DNA from: Bacteroidales bacterium
GTDB taxonomy: Bacteria; Bacteroidota; Bacteroidia; Bacteroidales; UBA4181
DNA: 5,227 nt
Reading direction: 5' to 3'
Assembly (NCBI GenBank): GCA_031260845.1
Contig: JAISKR010000180.1
Span: 1-5,227 of the forward strand
Below the pieces are notes generated by a model that searched no databases, had not been told where the DNA came from, and saw nothing but the letters and a program-made list of their open reading frames with translations. A program made the translations under genes and the position numbers. Shown in pieces: positions 1 through 5,227 of the stretch. Positions within the stretch are counted from its first letter, which is position 1. Every line of letters begins with the position of its first letter.

Positions 1-130
1 TTTACGAAGGGAACTGTTTTTTTTGAAGACAATAATCACAACAACATTACTGCCCGGCGGAAAATAGTATCGCTCAGGAAGCATTTCTGCATTGCTTGTT
101 CATAATCGTAAAGGCTTTAAACAGAACCTT
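1..130. other. Left edge, no confident gene
   Basis: No complete gene is visible here. On the plus strand, frame 1 is open from the window edge to a TAA at 103-105, giving 34 residues (ending ...RKHFCIACS). This could be the C-terminus of a gene entering from the left and convergent with the kinase gene, but the residues match no family I recognise and so short an open frame can arise by chance. A weak inverted repeat (AAAGG 110-114, CCTTT 127-131) lies just past the kinase stop. With 5-bp arms it is too weak to call a terminator. Confidence 0.3.
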
Positions 131-766
131 TTATCCATTTATCCTTTCACCCCTTTTCTCAATAATCCTTTTTATCAGTTCCACCGTATCGTCCAATCCC
201 AACAACGACACGTCGATGGAAAAATGGTAGGACGAAGACATCCCCCATTCCTTGTCAGTGTAGTATTTATAGTAGGCGGCGCGTGATTTGTCGGTCTTTT
301 TCATCAGGTCGAGCGCGGCGTCTTCGCTGATATGTTGCCGTTCGACAATGGTCCGGATGCGGTTTTCGGGCGTGTTGTGGATGAAGAAACTGAGCAGGTC
401 GGGATAGTCGCGCAGCACGTAATCGGCGCAGCGCCCTACCAGCACACAGGAATCGCCCTTATCCACTATGCTTTTGATAGCCTCACTCTGAAAAAGGAAC
501 AGACTTTCGGGCGAAAGCATTTCCGAATGGGGCGTGTAGAAGCCCATGCTCGGGAAACCCATTGAAAAGATATACGCCAAGCCGTTGTTTGTCCGCTCGT
601 CGGCTTTCTCGAAAAATTCGTCGGAAATGCCGCTTCCCTTGGCTGCTTCGGCAAGCAGTTCCTTGTCGTAATAGGCAATATCAAGGTCTTTCGCCAAGCG
701 CTGCCCTATGACACGCCCGCCGCTGCCGAATTGCCGTCCGATGGTGATGATAACACGTTTTTTCAT
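131..766 (-). CDS. Cytidylate kinase-like family protein (P-loop NTPase)
   Basis: This 211-residue protein resembles the cytidylate kinase-like family (AAA_26 type), which are P-loop proteins related to CMP kinase whose substrate is mostly undefined. The nucleotide-binding loop is near the N-terminus: beta strand RVIITIG, then RQFGSGGR (residues 11-18), a variant Walker A with GSGGR in place of GxGKS/T. Other family-like segments are YYDKELL (32-38), CVLVGRCADYVL (107-118) and a charged, arginine-rich stretch ENRIRTIVERQ (134-144) that is likely the mobile lid region. The segment DKSRAAYYKYYTDKEWG (159-175) is also typical. There is no signal peptide or membrane segment, so it should be cytoplasmic. 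It is the last gene of the minus-strand operon, starting 12 bp after the MATE stop. True CMP kinase (Cmk) is less likely because the loop and core motifs differ. The family call is firm; the substrate is unknown. Confidence 0.87.
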   Translation of the reverse strand: MKKRVIITIGRQFGSGGRVIGQRLAKDLDIAYYDKELLAEAAKGSGISDEFFEKADERTNNGLAYIFSMGFPSMGFYTPHSEMLSPESLFLFQSEAIKSIVDKGDSCVLVGRCADYVLRDYPDLLSFFIHNTPENRIRTIVERQHISEDAALDLMKKTDKSRAAYYKYYTDKEWGMSSSYHFSIDVSLLGLDDTVELIKRIIEKRGERING

Positions 767-778
767 AGATACTTATTA

Positions 779-2134
779 TTATATTGTATGTTGTTTGGAA
801 AATGACCGCGTAGTTCGGATAAACATGATGGCGGCAAGCACAAATGCGATGAAATCGGCTACCGGCAGACTTATCCAAACGCCCAATATCTGGAAAAAGC
901 GGGGAAGGATAATCAGAAAAGGCACTAAAAACAGCATTTGCCGCGTTACCGACAGGAATATGGCTATTTTGGGCTTCCCGATGGACAGGAAAAAGGTAGA
1001 GACCACCATCTGGAAGCCAACCACCGGAAAGACGGAAAAGACAATCCGCAAGCCATACACCGACTTGTCGATGAGTTCGGCGTCGGTGGTGAACCATCTT
1101 ACAATGAAATGCGGGAACAGTTCGCTGGTGATGGCGCCGAAAACGGTGATGCCCACCGCCCACAGGATAGTGATACGGGTGACGGCGCTTACCCGCTCAT
1201 ACCGTTTGGCGCCGTAGTTGTAGCCTGCAATGGGCTGCATCCCCTGATTGAGTCCCATCACAATCATCAGGTACAGAAAAATTATCCGGTTGATGACGCC
1301 GTAAGCGCCGATGGCTAAGTCGCCGTCGTATTGCTTCAAGCCGCGATTGATGAGGATGATCACCAAGCATGAGCAGACATTCATCAGGAAAGGCGACATA
1401 CCGATGGACAGGATGCCTCGCACCAAATCCCGTTTGAGCCGGAAGATGCCCTTGCGGAAAGACACCACTCTGTTGGGATTCATCAGGTGAAAAATCTGCA
1501 TACACAGCGGGATAGTCTGCGCAATGACCGTTGCCCATGCCGCGCCTTTGATTCCCCATTTGAAGACAAAGATGAAGATGGGCGCAAGAACAATATTGAT
1601 GCCGACGGAAAGCAGCGTGGTGTACATTGCCATTTTCGGGTTGCCCGCCGAGCGGATGATGGCGTTCAGCCCAAGGTAGATATGTGTGACGACATTGCCT
1701 ATCAGGATAACGTACATGAAATCACGCGCATAAGGGATGGTTTGCTCGCTTGCGCCGAAGAAATACAGGATTGTGTCGAGAAAAGGGAAGCAGAGCAGCG
1801 AAAAGGCTATGCCGAGAATGATATTCAGCGTCAGCACATTTCCGAGCACGCGGTTGGCGCTTTTGTAATCCTTCTGCCCCAACTTGACGGACACGAGCGT
1901 GGAAGCGCCCACACCCACCAACGAGCCGAAGGCGGCGGCAAGGTTCATCAGGGGATGGGTAATCGCCAAGCCTGCAATGGCAAGGTGTCCCACGCCATGA
2001 CCAATGAAAATGCTGTCCACCATGTTGTAGAGCGACGAGGCTGTCATGGCGATGATGGCAGGAAGGGCGTACTGCCCCAGCAGTTTGCCGATAGGCTCGG
2101 TGCCTAAAACCAATGGTGACGGTGAAGCGCTCAT
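779..2134 (-). CDS. MATE-family efflux transporter (MepA/NorM-like)
   Basis: This is a 451-residue integral inner-membrane protein of the multidrug and toxic compound extrusion family, which exports drugs or metabolites in exchange for Na+ or H+. The length matches the usual 440-470 residues and about 12 hydrophobic segments are visible. Family landmarks appear in order: QYALPAIIAMTASSLYNMVDSIFIG (21-45), the first helix with its conserved Asp40; GVGASTLVSVKLGQ (74-87); LNAIIRSAGNPKMAM (156-170); and the second-half hallmark GLNQGMQPIAGYNYGAKRYERV (294-315). The N-terminal pattern is closest to the MepA-like branch, but the substrate cannot be read from sequence. The ATG overlaps the upstream peptidase stop as ATGA, which fixes the start and suggests translational coupling. 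The kinase-like gene follows 12 bp later. No frame damage is seen. Confidence 0.95.
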   Translation of the reverse strand: MSASPSPLVLGTEPIGKLLGQYALPAIIAMTASSLYNMVDSIFIGHGVGHLAIAGLAITHPLMNLAAAFGSLVGVGASTLVSVKLGQKDYKSANRVLGNVLTLNIILGIAFSLLCFPFLDTILYFFGASEQTIPYARDFMYVILIGNVVTHIYLGLNAIIRSAGNPKMAMYTTLLSVGINIVLAPIFIFVFKWGIKGAAWATVIAQTIPLCMQIFHLMNPNRVVSFRKGIFRLKRDLVRGILSIGMSPFLMNVCSCLVIILINRGLKQYDGDLAIGAYGVINRIIFLYLMIVMGLNQGMQPIAGYNYGAKRYERVSAVTRITILWAVGITVFGAITSELFPHFIVRWFTTDAELIDKSVYGLRIVFSVFPVVGFQMVVSTFFLSIGKPKIAIFLSVTRQMLFLVPFLIILPRFFQILGVWISLPVADFIAFVLAAIMFIRTTRSFSKQHTI

Positions 2135-2838
2135 TGCATCAGGAATGAAAAGTCGTCTGCGGCGCCTAATTCCTGTGGCTCGAAGCCTTTTTTGAAGATT
2201 CGCGCCTTGCGGTCGCCCGTCAGCCGCAGTTTACCGTCCTCGTAACGAAGCATGGTGGCTTCCCGCAGTCCGACCACATACATATCGGGGTTTATCGCGA
2301 TAAATTCCCGTATCCGGTCTTCGCGTGTTTCGCCGCCGTGCCCTGCCGGATGCGCGTCGGTATAGTGCGGATTAATCTGAAAAGGCACTAAATTGAGGGT
2401 ATCGAAACTTTCGGGATGCACAATCGGCATATCATTGGTGGTGCGCAATGTCGGGCAAGCCACGTTGCTGCCCGCACTCCACCCGATATAGGGCGTTCCG
2501 TCCAGCACTTTCCGACGGATAGCGTCCATTAGTCGGTTTTGATGCAACATTTGCACCAATCGCCACGTATTGCCTCCGCCGACTACTATAGCCTCCGCCT
2601 GTTCCACCGCCCGCACAGCATCCGCAGCGCGATGAATGCCCACGACATGATGTCCTATTTCCGCAAAACGGTTTTCAACACGGGCTTCGTACTCGTCATA
2701 CGAAAAAGTAACCGCCGCATAAGGCACAAACAACGCCCTGACAGTGCTATCGCCCAGAAAATCGCGAATCTGCATTTTCGGATAATCCAAATACGCCTCG
2801 CCGGCATTGGTGGAATTGCTAATCAATAAGAGTTTCAT
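2131..2838 (-). CDS. pepE: Dipeptidase E (peptidase family S51)
   Basis: This 235-residue cytoplasmic serine peptidase of the PepE type hydrolyses dipeptides with an N-terminal aspartate. The family's nucleophile elbow is clear as GWSAGSN (119-125), making Ser121 the nucleophile. His158 in NPHYTDAHP and Glu193 in GLREATMLR fall one residue from the Ser120/His157/Glu192 residues described for the enterobacterial enzyme, and Asp136 matches Asp135 with the same offset. The glycine-rich VVGGGNTWRL (85-94) is also characteristic. Length is close to the usual 230 residues, with no signal peptide. It is the first gene of the minus-strand operon: the next gene, a MATE transporter, starts inside its stop codon. 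The start MKLLLISNST gives the expected first beta strand. Its upstream promoter was not identified with confidence. Confidence 0.94.
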   Translation of the reverse strand: MKLLLISNSTNAGEAYLDYPKMQIRDFLGDSTVRALFVPYAAVTFSYDEYEARVENRFAEIGHHVVGIHRAADAVRAVEQAEAIVVGGGNTWRLVQMLHQNRLMDAIRRKVLDGTPYIGWSAGSNVACPTLRTTNDMPIVHPESFDTLNLVPFQINPHYTDAHPAGHGGETREDRIREFIAINPDMYVVGLREATMLRYEDGKLRLTGDRKARIFKKGFEPQELGAADDFSFLMQ

Positions 2839-2843
2839 CTATA

Positions 2844-2870
2844 TTTTGCATTATATTTGTGGTCGCAAAA
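2844..2870. promoter_or_regulatory. Inverted repeat upstream of pepE
   Basis: Perfect 6-bp arms TTTTGC (2844-2849) and GCAAAA (2865-2870) are separated by 15 bp, starting 6 bp upstream of the pepE ATG. The spacer contains TATATTTG (2852-2859), which fits the Bacteroidota -7 consensus TAnnTTTG on the plus strand. It has no TTTG at the expected -33 distance and no gene close downstream. This could be an operator or mRNA hairpin for the pepE operon; chance is a real alternative in such AT-rich DNA. Confidence 0.3.
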
Positions 2871-2874
2871 ATAA

Positions 2875-2894
2875 TGATAAATTATCAATTATCA
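2875..2894. repeat. ATTATCA tandem pair and inverted repeat
   Basis: TGATAA-A-TTATCA (2875-2887) is a perfect 6-bp inverted repeat around one base. ATTATCA is then repeated head to tail (2881-2887 and 2888-2894). The same 14-bp pair recurs exactly at 4473-4486 in the other large intergenic region. Its function is unknown; it may be a regulator site or simple AT-rich intergenic repetition. Confidence 0.5.
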
Positions 2895-2905
2895 ATGGGG
2901 AATAT

Positions 2906-2980
2906 TTGTGATACATAGTGATTCAATAGTGATTCAATAGTGATACGGTGGTGATACAATAGTGATACGGTTGTATTTCA
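2906..2980 (+). repeat. 11-bp direct repeat array, unit TAGTGATWCRR
   Basis: Five head-to-tail 11-bp units are visible: 2916-2926 and 2927-2937 (both TAGTGATTCAA), 2938-2948 (TAGTGATACGG), 2949-2959 (TGGTGATACAA) and 2960-2970 (TAGTGATACGG). A 10-bp degenerate copy (TTGTGATACA, 2906-2915) precedes them and a decayed copy (TTGTATTTCA, 2971-2980) follows. The core GTGAT is invariant in the five units, while the last two bases alternate AA or GG. The period is about one DNA helical turn, so the units would present the same face. The array lies between the divergent pepE and fur promoters, about 75 bp upstream of the fur -7 element. A protein-binding array or a slippage minisatellite are both possible. 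Confidence 0.85.
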
Positions 2981-3025
2981 TTCTCAATTAATGTCATTAT
3001 TCATAAATTGTGCAAAAAAAATATA

Positions 3026-3053
3026 CCAAAATTTTGGTTAAACAGAATTTTGG
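3026..3053. promoter_or_regulatory. Palindromic candidate operator of fur
   Basis: CCAAAATTTTGG (3026-3037) is a perfect 12-bp palindrome. Its right half AATTTTGG is repeated at 3046-3053, 16 bp further on, so CCAAAATT (3026-3033) also pairs with AATTTTGG (3046-3053) across a 12-bp gap. The element covers the -33 box and the spacer of the promoter for the Fur-family gene, the position expected for a repressor. Autoregulation by this Fur protein is an inference. The sequence does not resemble the classical Fur or PerR boxes. Confidence 0.5.
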
Positions 3054-3063
3054 CATACATTTG
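3033..3063 (+). promoter_or_regulatory. Bacteroidota-type promoter of the fur-esterase pair
   Basis: A TTTG element (3033-3036) is followed after 19 bp by TACATTTG (3056-3063), fitting the Bacteroidota primary sigma consensus TTTG-N19-21-TAnnTTTG. Transcription would start a few bases after 3063, leaving a leader of roughly 40-45 nt before the ATG at 3114. Confidence 0.75.
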
Positions 3064-3113
3064 TGGCGATTGTATTTTTTAAGTATCTTTCGCAGTTTTT
3101 TATAAGAGCAAAA

Positions 3114-3551
3114 ATGAAACAGGTAGATGCCAAAGAACAGGTTAAAAGGCTTTTTACTAATTTTTTAGAACGAAAAGGATGCCGGAAAACGCCAGAACGG
3201 TTTGCCATTTTAGACGAGATATTCTCCAATGACTCGCATTTTGACATCGAATCATTGTATCTCCTGATGAAAAACAAGAATTACAGGGTGAGCAGAGCGA
3301 CTTTGTACAACACCATTGAATTGTTGCAGGAGTGTAAATTGGTGGTCAAACACCAGTTCGGGAAGAGTTATGCACAGTTTGAAAAGGCATATCCTGCGGT
3401 GCAGCACGACCACTTGATTTGTGTCAGTTCCGGCGAGGTAATCGAATTTTCTGATCCCCGTATGCTGGAAATCATCAACGATATATGTCGCAAGCGCGAT
3501 TTTGAACCCACACAATACTCATTATATATATATGGCGAGAAAATTCAGTAA
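3114..3551 (+). CDS. Fur-family transcriptional regulator
   Basis: This 145-residue protein is a metal- or peroxide-responsive DNA-binding regulator of the Fur superfamily, acting as a cytoplasmic dimer. The N-terminal winged-helix domain includes [16 protein letters not shown] (22-37) and the recognition helix [16 protein letters not shown] (58-73), equivalent to 'vsrATVYrtl' in Fur. The C-terminal metal and dimer domain has [16 protein letters not shown] (97-112). His98, Asp99 and His100 keep the HxDH-like metal ligands, but the usual CxxC is Cys103-x-x-Ser106, and there is no second CxxC at the C-terminus, so a Cys4 structural zinc site is absent. I chose the ATG at 3114 because an upstream GTG at 3063 lies inside the promoter and would add 17 non-family residues. 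The esterase gene follows after 20 bp. Whether this is Fur, PerR or Zur cannot be decided from sequence. Confidence 0.9.
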   Translation: MKQVDAKEQVKRLFTNFLERKGCRKTPERFAILDEIFSNDSHFDIESLYLLMKNKNYRVSRATLYNTIELLQECKLVVKHQFGKSYAQFEKAYPAVQHDHLICVSSGEVIEFSDPRMLEIINDICRKRDFEPTQYSLYIYGEKIQ

Positions 3552-3571
3552 TCAACGTTAAAAATTTCATC

Positions 3572-4318
3572 ATGGAAAGAAGATCTTTTTTGAAAAAAGC
3601 CGCCTTTGCAGGGACTGTAATCGGGTTATCCGATAGTATTATTGCGTCAACGGTGCAGATTCGGTCATCTGCAAAAATCGCGCTCAAAGAGGACGCTGTT
3701 GTTCTCTTTCAAGGCGATTCCATCACCGACGCCGGAAGAGACAGAAAAGTCAGCACGCCCAATACCTCGCCCATGATGGGCATGGGCTATGTGATGCTGG
3801 CAGCCGGCGCCTTGTTGGAACGGTATGCAGAGCAACGTCCTGTTATCATCAATAAAGGCGTGAGTGGCGATAAGGTGTATCAACTGAACGACCGATGGAA
3901 TGAGGAATGTATCAATCTGAAACCGAATGTGCTGAGCATTTTGGTGGGTGTGAATGATTTCTGGCACACCAAATCGGGCGGTTACAAAGGCACTGCCAAG
4001 ACTTACGAAACGGATTACCGCGCCCTGCTGCTACGAACGAAAGAGGCTCTGCCGGAGGTGAAACTGATTATTGGCGAACCCTTTGCTGTGACCGGCGTAA
4101 AAGCGGTTGACGACACTTGGTTTCCTGCTTTTGATGAATATCGCAAAATTGCTCGAAATCTTGCCGAAGAGTTCAATGCTGTCTTTATCCCTTATCAGAC
4201 GGTATTTGACGAAGCCAAGAAACGCGCTGCGGCTTCCTACTGGACACACGATGGCGTTCATGCATCTTTGGCAGGCGCCCAACTGATGGCAAAAGCATGG
4301 ATGCAAGCGTTTATTTAA
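3572..4318 (+). CDS. Tat-exported SGNH/GDSL-family esterase
   Basis: This 248-residue SGNH hydrolase probably deacylates an ester on a carbohydrate or lipid. The N-terminus MERRSFLKKAAFAGTVIGLS carries a twin-arginine motif (RRSFLK) followed by a hydrophobic stretch, indicating Tat export to the periplasm or outer surface. All four SGNH blocks are present: FQGDSITDAG (46-55) with nucleophile Ser50; NKGVSGDKV (94-102) with Gly99; VGVNDFW (125-131) with Asn128; and HDGVHAS (226-232) with Asp227 and His230. These blocks resemble those of acetyl-xylan or rhamnogalacturonan acetylesterases and lysophospholipase L1-like proteins, but the substrate is not determinable. It begins 20 bp after the Fur-family gene with no terminator between, so it is likely co-transcribed with it. 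No clear terminator follows. Confidence 0.92.
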   Translation: MERRSFLKKAAFAGTVIGLSDSIIASTVQIRSSAKIALKEDAVVLFQGDSITDAGRDRKVSTPNTSPMMGMGYVMLAAGALLERYAEQRPVIINKGVSGDKVYQLNDRWNEECINLKPNVLSILVGVNDFWHTKSGGYKGTAKTYETDYRALLLRTKEALPEVKLIIGEPFAVTGVKAVDDTWFPAFDEYRKIARNLAEEFNAVFIPYQTVFDEAKKRAAASYWTHDGVHASLAGAQLMAKAWMQAFI

Positions 4319-4472
4319 TGTCCGGCATTGGAGTTTGACTTCTGTTTTTTGATTTTCAATTTCTAATCTTATACTTATCTTGCCCTGGATTGTTGGTGTG
4401 GTACTCATGTATCTACGTTTTTGAGTTTGCAAATACAAAATCCTTTTTTTATCCTACCGTTGCAACAAAGTC

Positions 4473-4486
4473 ATTATCAATTATCA
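4473..4486. repeat. Second copy of ATTATCAATTATCA
   Basis: This is an exact 14-bp match to 2881-2894, again upstream of a plus-strand promoter element. The copy is followed by a T-rich tract at 4487-4494. Its role is unknown. Confidence 0.45.
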
Positions 4487-4525
4487 TTTTTTTTATATAA
4501 AGATACAACTTACCAAAAAATTTTC

Positions 4526-4533
4526 TACATTTG
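4526..4533 (+). promoter_or_regulatory. TAnnTTTG promoter element before small ORF and LRR gene
   Basis: TACATTTG is identical to the -7 element at 3056-3063 and lies 17 bp before the ATG at 4551. No TTTG is found 19-21 bp upstream, so the -33 part is weak or absent. It is the best candidate for transcribing the small ORF and the LRR gene. Confidence 0.5.
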
Positions 4534-4550
4534 TATTTTCTTATTCAATA

Positions 4551-4739
4551 ATGAAACAAAATAACAATTTAGTGATGAGATGCGATATAGAAAATATTAT
4601 TTCAATACTTTCCCGCCAAAAATTTGGTGAGGTGTTGGATTATTTTAAAAACGGTTCCCGAAATATATATTTAGCCACTTATGCAACAAACAATGAATCA
4701 CAACAATATCACAATAATCTGAAACCCTCAACATCATGA
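4551..4739 (+). CDS. Small hypothetical protein, 62 residues
   Basis: This small ORF has no family I recognise. It encodes an Asn-rich polypeptide beginning MKQNNNLVMRCDIENIISIL, with a predicted helix-like segment (IENIISILSRQKFGEVLDYF, about 13-32) and a polar Asn/Gln/Ser tail. It has no signal peptide or membrane segment. Two contextual points favour expression: a TAnnTTTG element ends 17 bp before its ATG, and its TGA overlaps the ATG of the LRR gene (ATGA), an arrangement seen in translational coupling. Against it, the low-complexity AT-rich composition could give a chance frame, and this stretch may simply be the 5' leader of the LRR gene. Confidence 0.35.
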   Translation: MKQNNNLVMRCDIENIISILSRQKFGEVLDYFKNGSRNIYLATYATNNESQQYHNNLKPSTS

Positions 4740-5203
4740 AAAACATCTGTACTTCTCTGCTTTGCCTGCTGCTTTTTGCAGGCTGGAACAGCGCCGCCGC
4801 GCAAAACTATCACGAATCCGACAAAGCCGCGCTTCGCGCTTTCCTGCGGCAGCCTTCCGCCACTGCGGGTGAAATAAACGCCCAGAGACTCGGCTTGGCT
4901 GTTGCCGATACGCTTATATGGACAACCAATGAAGATTGGGTAGCACAAGTTGCAGGGCTTACTTGGAACGCTACAACGCCCAAGCGAGTGACGCGGATTA
5001 TTTGGTCCTTGGAGGGTGTTGCCGGTAGTTTGAATTTGAACGGATGTACGGAGTTGACAGACTTGAATTGTGGCGTCAATCAACTTACCGCTTTGGATGT
5101 AAGCAATAATACGGCGTTGGGGTACTTGGAGTGTTACGGCAACCAACTTACCGCGTTGGACGTCAGCAATAATTGGGCGAGCTCTGAAGAGGAAACGTCT
5201 TAA
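4736..5203 (+). CDS. Secreted leucine-rich repeat protein, truncated
   Basis: The product is 155 residues with a Sec signal peptide, MKNICTSLLCLLLFAGWNSAAAQ, with likely cleavage around residue 22. A non-repeat N-terminal domain (about 24-100: HESDKAALRAFLRQPS, then DTLIWTTNEDWVAQVAGLTW) leads into LRRs: 107-127 (LTDLNCGVNQLTALDVSNNTA) and 128-146 (LGYLECYGNQLTALDVSNN). This 21-residue cysteine-containing type is common in large surface or secreted Bacteroidales proteins that carry many repeats and usually a C-terminal secretion domain. Here the repeat stops after residue 146 and is replaced by WASSEEETS and a stop. So the gene is probably a fragment, disrupted, or joined to unrelated sequence near the window edge. 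The role may be adhesion or surface binding, but that is only inferred from the fold. Confidence 0.75.
   Translation: MKNICTSLLCLLLFAGWNSAAAQNYHESDKAALRAFLRQPSATAGEINAQRLGLAVADTLIWTTNEDWVAQVAGLTWNATTPKRVTRIIWSLEGVAGSLNLNGCTELTDLNCGVNQLTALDVSNNTALGYLECYGNQLTALDVSNNWASSEEETS
5081..5173 (+). repeat. 63-bp DNA repeat encoding the LRR unit
   Basis: The 63-bp unit at 5081-5143 begins again at 5144. Over the first 30 bp (5081-5110 versus 5144-5173) only three bases differ. After 5173 the similarity is lost: the next unit should continue ACGGCG but reads TGGGCG and then diverges. Confidence 0.85.
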
Positions 5204-5227
5204 CTACATAGAAGGAACTTGTTGGGG

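Larger units (their letters stand above)
4319..4550. other. AT-rich intergenic region, no gene seen
   Basis: No plus-strand gene, RNA gene or strong terminator hairpin is visible. It contains the 14-bp ATTATCAATTATCA motif at 4473-4486 (also at 2881-2894) and a promoter element at 4526-4533. A minus-strand frame from 4438 runs through here into the antisense of the esterase; beyond 4318 it is the shadow of that gene, so I do not call it. Confidence 0.6.

Noticed and set aside
109..132. Possible terminator hairpin after the kinase-like gene
   Set aside because: Only 5-bp arms with a 12-base loop and no following U-tract on the minus strand.
1487..2107. 206-codon plus-strand frame inside the MATE gene
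   Set aside because: It is antisense to a transporter with clear family motifs; the translation is highly charged with no recognisable domain.
2906..2980. CRISPR array
   Set aside because: The repeats are 11 bp and directly adjacent with no spacers, and no cas gene is present.
3063..3113. GTG start at 3063 adding 17 residues to the Fur-family protein
   Set aside because: The GTG overlaps the last base of the TACATTTG promoter element, so it would lie upstream of the transcript start, and the extra residues are not family-like.
4031..4438. 135-codon minus-strand frame, with a protein-like start near 4408 (MSTTPTIQGKISIRLEIEN)
   Set aside because: Most of it is antisense to the well-supported SGNH esterase, and no good minus-strand promoter is visible; the remaining 120 bp is too short to support alone.
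4511..4525. TACCAAAAAATTTT similar to TACCAAAATTTT in the fur promoter, as a shared operator
   Set aside because: The distance to the -7 element differs (15 versus 32 bp), the TTTTGG half is missing and the similarity is mostly A/T runs.
4709..5146. Long minus-strand frame opposite the LRR gene
   Set aside because: It is a shadow of the repeat; the plus strand has a signal peptide and a recognisable LRR pattern.

Overview
The window looks like chromosomal DNA from a member of the Bacteroidota, probably an uncultured Bacteroidales. The clues are promoters of the TTTG / TAnnTTTG type rather than the proteobacterial -35/-10 type, AT-rich leaders without obvious Shine-Dalgarno sites, a Bacteroidales-style Fur protein, and a secreted leucine-rich repeat (LRR) protein with the cysteine-containing repeat 'LxCxxNQLTALDVSNNTA'. 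This assignment comes from sequence style alone.

Layout. Bases 1-130 hold no confident gene. Bases 131-2838 carry three tightly packed minus-strand genes, transcribed from right to left: a PepE-type serine peptidase, a MATE-family efflux transporter that overlaps it by 4 bp (ATGA), and a cytidylate-kinase-like P-loop protein 12 bp further on. They almost certainly form one operon. Bases 2839-3113 are an AT-rich divergent intergenic region. It contains short inverted repeats, an array of about five 11-bp direct repeats, and a good Bacteroidota promoter whose -33 element is embedded in a perfect palindrome. That promoter drives a plus-strand pair: a Fur-family metalloregulator that lacks the second cysteine of the usual CxxC, then, 20 bp later, a Tat-exported SGNH/GDSL esterase.

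Bases 4319-4550 appear non-coding. A TAnnTTTG promoter element at 4526 is followed by a 62-codon small ORF of unknown function. Its stop overlaps (ATGA) the start of a secreted LRR protein. The LRR reading frame departs abruptly from its 63-bp repeat at base 5173 and stops at 5203. That suggests a truncated gene or an assembly junction at the window edge.

How the genes work together. The minus-strand operon combines dipeptide hydrolysis, drug or metabolite export and a nucleotide-binding protein, with no obvious single pathway. The Fur-esterase pair may place an exported esterase under the same autoregulated promoter as the regulator. I did not find convincing evidence for a wholly new system. 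The most unusual points are the 11-bp repeat array, the palindrome over the fur promoter, the altered metal site in Fur, and the broken LRR gene.
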